Assembly: GCF_954871325.1 (NCBI RefSeq)
Contig: NC_088779.1
Location: 16,122,846 to 16,186,845, forward strand
Origin: Gordionus sp. m RMFG-2023
Lineage: Eukaryota; Nematomorpha; Gordioida; Chordodea; Parachordodidae
Reading direction: 5' to 3'
Length of the DNA: 64,000 nucleotides
The notes beneath the pieces are model-generated. The model searched no databases. It saw only the letters and a program-made list of their open reading frames with translations, and was not told the origin of the DNA. The stretch's first letter is position 1, and each line of letters begins with the position of its first letter. Positions 11,101 through 21,900 of this stretch are shown here, piece after piece. A program made the translations under genes and the position numbers.

Positions 11101-11425
11101 CAGGGTTTCCCATCCAAAAAAGGAAAAGTCCCAATCAAAAAAGGAAAAGTGTTAAGCAAAAAAGGAAAAGGTCCGATCAAAAAAGGAAAATTGTCAATCA
11201 AAAAAGGAAAAGTCCCAAAGGTTAAGGAAAAAGTCCAATCAAATGAGGAAAAGTGTCAAACAAAAAGGAAAAGGTTCAATCAAAGAAGGAAAAGTGTCAA
11301 ACAAAAAAGGAAAAGGTCCAATCAAAAAAGGAAAAGTGTCAATCGAAAAAGGAAAATTCCCAAAAGAAAAGGAAAAGGGTCAATCAAAAAAGGAAAATTC
11401 CCATTCAAAAAAGGAAAATCGTAAT
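11101..11425 (+). repeat. ~21-bp subterminal tandem repeats of the IS630-type element
   Basis: Units of the form tcAAAAAAGGAAAAGtgtcaa, 20-21 bp each, about 15 copies. Inverted arrays of the same unit occur at 14010-14348, 16780-17074 and 17385-17657. The near-21-bp period keeps a lysine/glycine-rich frame (KKGK) open, which is a by-product of the repeat and not a gene. Confidence 0.9.
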
Positions 11426-11737
11426 TTTTTTAAAAAAATATATAAACTTTTCTTTCTTAAATTTATTTATTTTTTGTCATTCCTTCTTATTTTATTCCTA
11501 ACTTTTTGCTATTTCTTTACTTTATTTGTATCTTTTCTCAATTTATTTTTCTTACTATATCTTTTCTCTATTTCTTTTCTCTATTTCTTTTCTTCTCATT
11601 TTTGATAATTCTTTTAAGTATATTTAATTTTCACTAAATTTTTGGCATACAACCTTTTTATTATAATTTTTTACATATGAAATTATTTAATTACAATTAC
11701 GATATATATTTAATATAGTACGAAACAAAAATTTATA

Positions 11738-12742
11738 TTAATCATTAATAATTTCTCCCCTTCTACATTTTGGGATATATGTCTCCATATTTCTAAAATA
11801 ATTTTTTGCATTTTCTTCAGATATTCCTCTTTCTCCATGTTCTATATAACGAATTATTTCTTCCTCGTTACTAGGATTTTTATTTCTGACCAAATCCTTC
11901 CATTGAAAAAACACATTCTCAATAGGATTAAGATACGGACTGTAGGGTGGTAAATATTTCAATGTTTGTCTATTTCTTTCGATCGATTCCCTAATTGAAT
12001 GATTGTGATGAAATGGAACATTATCCATCACAAAAATCATATTAATCATGTTAGATTCTTCAAAATGATTTAATATTTCATTTATAAAGTTGCTAAAATA
12101 TATAGCATTGCAAGGGCCATCAAGAACTTCGAATCGAAATATTCCTGCAATTGTGAGAGCCGCAATGATTGTGTAATTTATTGTCTTTATTCCTTGAACA
12201 TTTTAAATGCCTTTTTATTTATTTGGGAATATCCATATAATCGCCTCATTGATATTGAAAACCCGTTCTCATCGATAAATATAAATTTTTCCTTCATATA
12301 TGCTACATCTACAAACCGATTCGCGTATTCTTTGCGAATCTCTATATTTGATTCGTTATTTTCTCTAACTGAACGTAGTGATACTCTTTTAAAGATGTAC
12401 TTAAATCCTGAGAGTAACCTTGATACCGTATTTTTTGGTATTTCCACATCAAATCTTTCTTTAATGATTTCACATAACCTTTTTAAGGATAAAGTGCAAT
12501 CCAAATTTATATAATTTAATATATATTCTTCCTGCTCTTTATTTAATTTCTTGCGTGCGTTGAACCTCCTTTGGGTAAGCTATATTGTATTCCATTTTTG
12601 AGATGAGAGTATTTAATATTTGTCACTGTCTTATAGCATACTTTAAAACATGATACTATATTTTTGATACTATCTTTTTTTTTAACGCGTCAATTATAAG
12701 AGCTTTTGTTTCACTGTTAATATTTTTTCCCCTTTTTACCAT
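11738..12742 (-). pseudogene. Tc1/IS630-type transposase (DD34E), degraded
   Basis: A start consistent with MVKRGKNINSE lies at 12742. It is followed by N-terminal HTH remnants (LSLKRLCEIIKERFDV, IPKNTVSRLLSGFKY), then the DDE_3 core: FIFIDENGFS (first Asp), IFVMDNVPFHH (second Asp) and LPPYSPYLNPIENVF (Glu). There are 34 residues between the second Asp and the Glu, i.e. DD34E. All three catalytic residues remain. Frame changes occur near 12660, 12575 and 12187, so this copy should be inactive. At ~330 codons it has normal length for the family. It is the only visible transposase for the CAGGGTTTCCCAT-ended copies nearby. Confidence 0.9.
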
Positions 12743-13371
12743 ATCTTCATAATTTTATTTTTTAAAACAAAAAAATTTATTTTTAAAGTATATACTCAAC
12801 AAATGGAAGTGAAAAAGATTATAAAATTTACCTCATTTGCGTTTAATTTTTCATAAATCAAAATAGTTTAAAAGATAATTAAATTACAAAATAATTATTT
12901 ACTTGCTAAAAAGAATAAATGCGTTTTGAATATATTAAAATTTTAAAAATATAAGAATTTTAAAATGATTATATATTTTATTAATTTACATATCGTTTGG
13001 TATTACAGTTCAAACTTATTTATTATAACCAAACGATTAATTTAATATTGTAATTATAAATATGTATGTAAAAAATAGTCTTCCAAAAAAAATAATATAA
13101 TTTTAAAAAAGAATTATCAAAAATGAGAAGAAAAGAAATAGAAAAAAGATATAGTAAGAAAAATAAATTGAGAAAAGATACAAATAAAGTAAAGAAATAG
13201 CAAAAAGTTAGGAATAAAATAAGAAGGAATGACAAAAAATAAATAAAATTTAAGTAAAATTGAAAAATTATAAAAAAATTATAAAAAAATTACGATTTTG
13301 CTTTTTGAATGGAAATTTTCCTTTTAAGATTGAAACTTTCCCTTTTTTGAATGGACATGGGAAACCCTGTA

Positions 13372-13820
13372 TGTTGAGGGCATGACAGTCATACCCATCA
13401 AGACAAAAAATGAATAATTTAAATCTAAAGATATTTAAATTAGATTTTATTTGATACCCATATCGATATTTTATGGTGATAAAAATATTCCTGACCCCCC
13501 AAGACCTAGACCCGCCCTCTATGCGTGATTATTATTATTACAATAAAAAAATATTTTTATTAGCTTTTATTTGATACCCATATCAAAAAATTTTATTTTT
13601 TACCCCCCCCCCCTCTATACACCCCCCCACCCCAACCACCCTCAGACCAAGTCATACCCATCCAGACCAAGAATGAAGACTTTCAGTTAGACCATATTAA
13701 AATTAGCTTTTATTTGATACTCATATCATAAAATTTATTTTTACACCCCCCCCCCCCCCTCCCTCAGACCAAGTCATACCTATCCAGACCAAGAATGAAG
13801 ACTTTCAGTCAAACCACAAA
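13372..13820 (+). repeat. Dispersed repeat C, three tandem-like modules with C-runs
   Basis: Modules containing agaccaagtcatacc(c/t)atc, agaccaagaatgaagacttt and ttttatttgatacccatatc recur near 13388, 13652 and 13770, separated by poly-C tracts. The same modules occur at 62050-62400, so this is a dispersed family. No coding capacity. Confidence 0.75.
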
Positions 13821-14348
13821 AATGAGAAGAAAAAAAAATGAGAAAATATATAGTGAGAAAAGATACAAATAAAATAAAGAAATCGCAAAAAGATACAAAT
13901 AAAATAAAGAAATCGCAAAAAGTTAGAAATAAAATAAGAAGGAATGACAAAAATAAATAAATTTAAGAAAAATTGAAAAGTTTATATATTTTTTTAAAAA
14001 AATTACGATTTTCCTTTTTTGAATGGGAATTTTCCTTTTTTGATTGACCCTTTTCCTTTTCTTTTGGGAATTTACCTTTTTCGATTGACACTTTTCCTTT
14101 TTTGATTGAACCTTTTCCTTTTTTGTTTGACACTTTTCCTTTTTTGATTGGACTTTTTCCTTAACCTTTGGGACTTTTCCTTTTTTGATTGACAATTTTC
14201 CTTTTTTAATCGGACCTTTTCCTTTTTTAATCGGACCTTTTCCTTTTTTGATTGAACTTTTTCCTTTTTTGTTTGACACTTTTCCTTTTTTGATTGAACC
14301 TTTTCCTTTTTTGATTGGGACTTTTCCTTTTTTGGATGGGAAACCCTG
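13821..14348 (-). mobile_element. Truncated right end of an IS630-type element (copy 2)
   Basis: Contains the internal aaaatgagaagaaaa / agatacaaataaa tract (with a short local duplication at 13861-13920), then about 15 inverted ~21-bp units and the end GGATGGGAAACCCTG followed by TA (14349-14350). No left end or transposase accompanies it. Confidence 0.8.
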
Positions 14349-14350
14349 TA

Positions 14351-16559
14351 AATATCTGTTTTTAGTTTCGCAGGTATACTTATTTTGGGGTTTCTAGATT
14401 TGCCTTAGTTTTGAGTCTTCTAGTTCGTGTTCCAAACTTTAATTTTTGCATATCTCCTATAATTTGGCTACTATTTTTTTTATATTTTATATTTTATTTT
14501 AAATGCTAGTCTATAAAATTTAATCGTATACGTATTTTAAATAAGTGCTATAAAATTGATTGCCAGAAAAATTACCAATGGAATTTGTCACAGAAAAATT
14601 GGCACACAGGATAACTGCCTTCATGAAAATTTGCCCCCTATATGTCCATCTAAAAAATTGCTCTCCCATCTCCACATTCATTTTTTTTAAAAAAGTTATC
14701 GAAAAAGAATACTTTATGCGGAAGTCAAAATTTTAAGCCTAGCCTGAATTTATAAAAATTTCTATTTTCTAGGGCCATGCAAATTGGCCCAACACAGACT
14801 CAGAAAAGATATGTTATTGCTATAAATTTGTTTGTACATAACATTAAATATCACAAAGGTATATAACGATGCCTTCAATAAAGAAATATAAAAATGTAAT
14901 ATGCATAGGTGTCAAATTTTATTAATCCCACAATTTTTTTTCCGCATATGAATTAATATTCGAATCAAGTGTAGACCATAGTAGAAACAAAATTCAAATG
15001 GATTAACTTCTAGATATATGATCGTTGAAGTGTGATATAGTAGTTTATTTTCGAATTCTCAACATCTAGATAATAGTTCTACATATAAATAAATCATGTT
15101 ATACAATAAATTGAACTATTTCAATTTTAATGAATAGAAAAAATTCATATGTAAATTTAATTGATTGTTTTAATTGTGACAAAAGCCAATCAAATATATA
15201 TTTTATAAAAAAAACAACTAATATCTAAATAATTTAAGTTTTACTATATTTTACTAATGTTTTTATAAAAAAATATAATTATCGATTTACATTTTAATTT
15301 TATTATTGACCAATTTAAATTTCGGATTTTTGTACAAAAAGCCTCTATTTTATCATAACCTAAAGTTACTTAGAGGATCAATACTTGATTGCTGGATAAT
15401 ATAATTCCTGACTTGCGCATTTTCATTTATATTATCAAAGTTTTGTTTACAATCTTGATTGTATAGTTTTATGTTTCACCCTTTTTATTTGTATTTTATA
15501 TAGCCTCTTAGAGTTTTTTTTATCGGATAGGATTACTCAGTATATTTTTTTCAATAATATCTTATGATGTATGGATAAATACCCCGAGATGTCACTTATT
15601 TCACAGTTTGCTTTGCCTTTTAAATTCATTTTTGAGATGCAAATGATATTCGATTAAATGTCAATATTTCTCCTTTTTATTATATGGCTGGTAAGGGCTA
15701 TACATAAGCGTAGCCAGGATTTTCATAAGGGGGGGGGAGGAAAATTAAAAAATTACTGGGGGCTTCGCCCCCAGACCCTCTTTTGGGCGGGTCTTCGGCC
15801 GGGTTACTTTGGTCTATAAGTCATAAAATATTTTTAATTTTAATAAAAAAAATAAGCCTGGAACAGATATGAAATATATTTTTATTAGTTTATATGAAAT
15901 AAAAATATAATAAATTACTTGTATTGTATATACCTTAATATAAAAGCATGGTAATAATTTATTCCCAACAATTATAAGAAATTTATTTATAAAAAGTAGA
16001 CATATAGTTGATTTTACTCTATTATATAGAATTAGTTATAAAATACTAGGTAAAATTCCACTTTTACAGACATATTTGACAGTTAGAGAATATATTACAG
16101 TTAATAATTTAACAAATTTTACTAATCAATCCTCTTGTTATTAAATATAGCAACAATTTGCATTCAATTATTTAACGCCATCTATTTATTTTAAGTAGAT
16201 AGGATATTTAAATTTAATCTTCATATTATTCATCCCACAATGTCTTTAAAAGATATTTTCTGATGTCCTTATCAATATTTTATAGTTTTCTGTAAATTAT
16301 ATAATTCGCTATATTTCTAAAAATTACTTGATTGTCATTTGATAATTAGATATACTGGTTAAAATAAGATTCTTCTATATCATGGTTCAAACGTGATAAT
16401 GCCGTATAGTTCTTTATCCTTTAAAAAATTGAAATTTTAAAGGGATCACTTTAAATCCAGTGAAGATCCCGGATATTATAGTTATAATCCCTTTAAAAAT
16501 TACGGCATATGTATGATGAAAAAAAAAACGTAAAGAATTGTTAAAAAATGGACCTAAAT
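14351..16559. other. Gene-free interior of the composite block, with repeat fragments
   Basis: AT-rich DNA without a supported gene. Around 15705-15800 there is a hAT-like terminus motif, gcgtagccaggatttt, followed by a G-run and the perfect hairpin CTGGGGGCTTCGCCCCCAG (15756-15774). At 16405-16520 there is a module (gatcccgga...tccctttaaaaattacg...catatg) shared with 62540-62660. The rest is unrecognised. Confidence 0.5.
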
Positions 16560-17074
16560 TTATAAATTATTTTTAAAAATACAAAAGAATTATCAAAAAT
16601 GAGAAGAAAAAAAATTGAGAAAAAATATAGTAAGAAAAATAAATTGAGAAAAGAAACAAATAAAGTAAAGAAATCGCAAAAAGTTAGAAATATAAGAAAA
16701 ATGACAAAAATAAATAAAATTTAAGAAAAATTGAAATATTTATAATTTTTTTTAAAAATTTTTTAGAAAATTACGATTTTCCTTTTTTGAATGGGAATTT
16801 TCCTTTTTTGATTGACACTTTTACTTTTCTTTTGGGAATTTTCCTTTTTCGATTGACACTTTTCCTTTTTTGATTGGACCTTTTCCTTTTTTGATTGAAC
16901 CTTTTCCTTTTTTGTTTGACACTTTTCCTTTTTTGATCGCACTTTTTCCTTTATTTTTGGGAATTTTTCTTCTTTGATTGACACTTTTCCTTTTTTGATC
17001 GGACCTTTTCCTTTTATGATTGAAACTTTTCCTCTTTTGATTGTGACTTTTCCTTTTTTGAATGGGAAACCCTG
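16560..17074 (-). mobile_element. Truncated right end of an IS630-type element (copy 3)
   Basis: Starts at caaaagaattatcaaaaatg and carries the family's 3' tract and about 13 ~21-bp units. It ends AATGGGAAACCCTG and is followed by TA (17075-17076), which directly abuts copy 4. Confidence 0.8.
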
Positions 17075-17076
17075 TA

Positions 17077-17657
17077 ATTTACATATCGTTTGGTATTACA
17101 GTTCAAACTTATTTATTATAACCAAACGATTAATTTAATATTGTAATTATAAATATGTATGTAAAAAATAGTCTGCCAAAAAAAATAATATAATTTTAAA
17201 AAAGAATTATCAAAAATGAGAAGAAAAGAAATAGAGAAAAGATATAGTAAGAAAAATAAATAGAGAAAAGATACAAATAAAGTAAAGAAATAGCAAAAAG
17301 TTAGGAATAAAATAAGAAGGAATGATAAAAAATAAATAAATTTAAGAAAAATTGAAAAGTTTATATATTTTTTTAAAAAAATTACGATTTTCCTTTTTTA
17401 AATGGGAATTTTCCTTTTATTTTTGGAATTTTCCTTTTTCGATTGACACTTTTCCTTTTTTGATTGGAACATTTCTTTTTTTGTTTGACACTTTTCCTTT
17501 TTTGATTGAACCTTTTGCTTTTATTTTTGAGACTTTTCCTTTTTTGATCGGACCTTTTCCTTTTTTGATTGAACTTTTTCCTTGACACTTTTCGTTTTTT
17601 GATTGAACCTTTTCCTTTTTTTATTGGGACTTTTCCTTTTTTGGATGGGAAACCCTG
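17077..17657 (-). mobile_element. Truncated right end of an IS630-type element (copy 4)
   Basis: Begins with the hairpin segment acatatcgtttggtattaca, matching 12985 onward of the full copy, and ends GGATGGGAAACCCTG with TA at 17658-17659, where satA resumes. It retains about 12 repeat units, against about three at the right end of the full copy, so it looks like the better-preserved right terminus. Confidence 0.8.
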
Positions 17658-18020
17658 TATCTTAGGTACATCTTCACTGAAGTTTTATTTAAACATGTTA
17701 TCAATACTTATTATGGCCCATTTACGTCAAAAAAAGTTTAAAAATAACGATCATTACAATTGTCACTTTTCTGTGGAACATCTTCATGAAATTTTAATTT
17801 AACAAGTTTACAATCTATATTTTTACCCATTTGCAACAAAAATATTCAAAAAAGTTTAAAAGTAAGGATTATGACAATTATCACTAATCTAGGGTACATC
17901 TTCATTGAAGTTTTATTAATACATGTTAACACTACTTATTTTAGCCTATTTACGTCAAAAAAATTTAAAAAACTTTAAAAATACCGATTATGATAATTGT
18001 CATTTTTTTAAGGTACTACT
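17658..18020 (-). repeat. satA satellite array, segment 5 (inverted)
   Basis: About three inverted monomers resuming exactly where segment 4 stopped. The last unit grades into the right arm near 18020. Confidence 0.85.
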
Positions 18021-18398
18021 TCAATAACGAATATAAAAATTGTCAGATTAAATTATTTTCCTTAAAAAGATCATATAAAATAACATAAATAAGTTAAATA
18101 AAAATATTTTTAAAAAATATTATTTAGAAAACTTAATATATTTAAAAAATAGATAATTTTACAAAAATGTTAAAAAAAACTATAAAAGATTTTACCTAAA
18201 ATATTGTTTATTTATAATAAAATTCACAGGAATTCTTCGAAGAAGATTTAAAATTTTTATTAAAATATGTTCAAAAATCTTTTTGAACTTCAAAAAATAT
18301 TTTTTGTTTAAAATTTTGGTCGTGAAAATCACTAATAAATTGTAACAAAAATAATATTAAAATATTTTTTTTATTAAAAAAATATCAAAAAGTAATCC
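18021..18398 (-). repeat. Right inner arm of element A, inner part
   Basis: Inverted copy of 2295-2640 (tccttaaaaagatcatataa, ttgtaacaaaaataatatt). Its last ten bases, AAAGTAATCC (18389-18398), are repeated at 41174-41183 on the other side of element B, where the arm continues. Confidence 0.82.
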
Positions 18399-18985
18399 GC
18401 AAGGTGTATAAGTCGAAAGGCTTGGTAATACGAAAGGCTAAAAAATAATATTGAAAATAAAAATAACAAAGAAAATGTTTAATGAGATATTTGATTGATT
18501 TATTGCTTTTTTTAGAGGAAAAATGGGTAGGTCTATAAGTCGAAACTCTCGCAAGGTCTATAAGTCGAAAGGCTTGGTAACACGAAAGGCTAAAAAATAA
18601 TATTGAAAATAATAATAACAAAGAAAATGTTTAATGAGATATTTGATTGATTTATTGCTAGTTTTAGAGAAAAAATATTATAATAACATTACATTATAAT
18701 ATATTAAAAATATGGAAATTTTAAGATCTTTGCAATTTTTTTATTAATTCTTTGAAATATCTTTGCAATTTTTTTATTAATTCTTTGAAATAATTTGCGG
18801 TTTTTAAAAATTAATTTTATTATATTAATTTTTAAATTAATATTTTTAATTAAATTAATAATGGTTATGAATTTATATATTGAGTAAGTATAAATATATT
18901 GTAATTACTTGATAAAGAAGTAAATGAGAAACATAAATTTTTTAAGGTATTTTTAATTTGAGAAAGCATTTAAGAGAAGAAAGGC
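18399..18985 (+). repeat. Left terminal inverted repeat of element B
   Basis: The outer part holds two copies (18399 and 18551, 152 bp apart) of a module: gcaaggt(g/c)tataagtcg, aaaggcttggtaa, cgaaaggctaaaaaataata and aatgagatatttgattgatt. The inner part (18660-18985) is unique AT-rich arm, with aataatttgcggtttttaa and gtaattacttgataaagaag. The inverted counterpart is at 40391-41173. Confidence 0.85.
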
Positions 18986-21900
18986 TAACATCTTAAACGT
19001 AATTTTGAATATAATTATATCATAAAACTGACAATTTAACCGCTTAGATGTATTTTTTTACGTTTCCGGTTCACAAAATAAATATTTTGTCGCGAAAGAC
19101 ATATATAGGGGAAAGGCTAACATTTTAAAAGTAATTTTTATAATATTTATATCATTGAACTCAGAATTTAATTCTCTACCCAAAACCGCTTAGTTGTATT
19201 TTTTTACATTTCCGGTTCACAAAATAAATTTTTTGTCGCGAAAGACAGTTATAGGGGAAAGGCTAACATTTTAAAAGTAATTTTTATAATATTTATATCA
19301 TTGAACTCAGAATTTAATTCTCTATCCAAAATCGCTTAGATGTATTTTTTTACGTTTCCGGTTCACAAAATAAATTTTTTGTCGCGAAAGACATATATAG
19401 GGGAAAGGCTAACATTTTAAAAGTAATTTTTATAATATTTATATCATTGAACTCAGAATTTAATTCTCTATCCAAAACCGCTTAGATGTATTTATTACGT
19501 TTCCGGTTCATAAAATAATTTTTTGTCGCGAAAGACATATATAGGGGAAAGGTAAACATTTTAAAAGTAATTTTTATATTATTTATATCATTGAACTCAG
19601 AATTTAATTTTCTATCTAAAACCGCTTAGATGTATTTTTTTACGTTTTCGGTTCACAAAATAAATTTTTTGTCGCGAAAGACATTTATTGGGGAAAGGCT
19701 AACATTTTAAAAGTAATTTTTCTAATATTTATATCATTGAACTCAGAATTTAATTCTCTATCCTTACGTTTCTCGTTCACAAAATAAATTTTTTGTCGCG
19801 AAAGACAGTTATAGGGGAAAGGCTAACATTTTAAAAGTAATTTTTATAATAATTAAATCTTTGAACTCAGAATTTAATTCTCTATCCAAAATCGCTTAGA
19901 TGTATTTTTTACGTTTCCGGTTCACAAAATAAATTTTTTGTCGCGAAAGACATATATAGGGGAAAGGCTAACATTTTAAAGGTAATTTTTATAATATTTA
20001 TACCATTGAACTCAGAATTTAAGTCTCTACCCAAAACCGCTTAGATTTCTTTTTTTACATTTCCGGTTCACAAAATAAATATTTAGTCGCGAAAGACATA
20101 TATAGGGGAAAGGCTAACATTTTAAAAGTAATTTTTATAATATTTATATCATTGAACTCAGAATTTAATTCTCTATCCAAAACCGCTTAGATGTATTTTT
20201 TTACGTTTCTCGTTCACAAAATAAATTTTTTGTCGCGATAGACAGTTATAGGGGAAAGGCTAACATTTTAAAAGTAATTTTTATAATATTTAAATCATTG
20301 AACTCAGAATTTAATTCTCTATCCAAAATCGCTTAGATGTATTTTTTTACGTTTTCGGTTCACGAAATAAATTTTTTGTCGCGAAAGACAGTTATAGGGG
20401 AAAGCTAACATTTTAAAAGTAATTTTTATAATATTTATATCATTGAACTCAGAATTTAATTCTCTATCTAAAAGAGCTTAGATGTATTTTTTTACGTTTC
20501 CGGTTCACAAAATAAATTTTTTGTCGCGAAAGACATATATAGGGGAAAGGCTAACATTTTAAAGGTAATTTTTATAATATTTATATCATTGAACTCAGAA
20601 TTTAATTCTCTATCCAAAACCGCTTAGATATATTTTTTTACGTTTCCGGTTCACAATATAAATTTTTTGTCGCGAAAGACATATATAGGGGAAAGGCTAA
20701 CATTTTAAAAGTAATTTTTATAATATTTATATCATTGAACTCAGAATTTAATTCTCTATCCAAAACCGCTTAGTTGTATTTTTTTACATTTCCGGTTCAC
20801 AAAATAAATATTTTGTCGCGAAAGACAGTATATAGGGGAAAGGCTAACATTTTAAAAGTAATTTTTATAATATTTATATCATTGAACTCAGAATTTAATT
20901 CTCTATCCAAAACCGCTTAGATGTATTTATTACGTTTCCGGTTCATAAAATAATTTTTTGTCGCGAAAGACATATATAGGGGAAAGGTAAACATTTTAAA
21001 AGTAATTTTTATATTATTTATATCATTGAACTCAGAATTTAATTTTCTATCTAAAACCGCTTAGATGTATTTTTTTACGTTTTCGGTTCACAAAATAAAT
21101 TTTTTGTCGCGAAAGACATTTATTGGGGAAAGGCTAACATTTTAAAAGTAATTTTTCTAATATTTATATCATTGAACTCAGAATTTAATTCTCTATCCAA
21201 AACCGCTTAGATGTATTTTTTTACGTTTCTCGTTCACAAAATAAATTTTTTGTCGCGAAAGACAGTTATAGGGGAAGGGCTAACATTTTAAAAGTAATTT
21301 TTATAATAATTAAATCTTTGAACTCAGAATTTAATTCTCTATCCAAAATCGCTTAGATGTATTTTTTTACGTTTCCGGTTCACAAAATAAATTTTTTGTC
21401 GCGAAAGACAGTATATAGGGGAAAGGCTAACATTTTAAAAGTAATTTTTATAATATTTATATCATTGAACTCAGAATTTAATTCTCTATCCAAAATCGCT
21501 TAGATGTATTTTTTTACGTTTCCGGTTCACAAAATAAATTTTTTGTCGCGAAAGACAGTATATAGGGGAAAGGCTAACATTTTAAAAGTAATTTTTATAA
21601 TATTTATATCATTGAACTCAGAATTTAATTCTCTATCCAAAACCGCTTAGATGTATTTATTACGTTTCCGGTTCATAAAATAAATTTTTTGTCGCGAAAG
21701 ACATATATAGGGGAAAGGTAAACATTTTAAAAGTAATTTTTATAATATTTATATCATTGAACTCAGAATTTAATTTTCTATCCAAAACCGCTTAGATGTA
21801 TTTTTTTACGTTTCTCGGTTCACAAAATAAATTTTTTGTCGCGATAGACAGTTATAGGGGAAAGGCTAACATTTTAAAAGTAATTTTTATAATATTTAAA

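Larger units (their letters stand above)
11101..13369 (-). mobile_element. Tc1/IS630-type (DD34E) transposon with satellite-like termini
   Basis: TA duplications at 11099-11100 and 13370-13371; ends CAGGGTTTCCCAT. The left terminus carries about 15 units of a ~21-bp repeat (11101-11425), then a region (11425-11620) whose inverted copy lies at about 13110-13290. The right repeat array is shortened to about three units. One transposase gene lies on the minus strand. A hairpin, ATCGTTTGGT / ACCAAACGAT, lies at about 12987-13040. Confidence 0.85.
11101..17657. mobile_element. 6.6-kb composite block bounded by IS630/Tc1-type termini
   Basis: The left end CAGGGTTTCCCATCC (11101) and right end GGATGGGAAACCCTG (to 17657) are inverted copies flanked by TA. 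SatA reads 'gtcacTTA' before and 'TAtcttaggtac' after, so removing the block plus one TA restores a satellite monomer. Inside are a full element with a transposase (11101-13369), dispersed repeats (13372-13820, 16405-16520), and three further right-end copies (to 14348, 17074 and 17657). Either the block moved as one unit using distant ends, or it grew by nested insertion and recombination between family members. Confidence 0.65.

Noticed and set aside
10858-11605. Long lysine/glycine-rich open frames (KKGK repeats), also at 13923-14279, 16763-16984 and 17382-17588
   Set aside because: They are produced by the ~21-bp terminal repeat, whose period keeps all three frames open. The frames run across a transposon end and have no other protein features.
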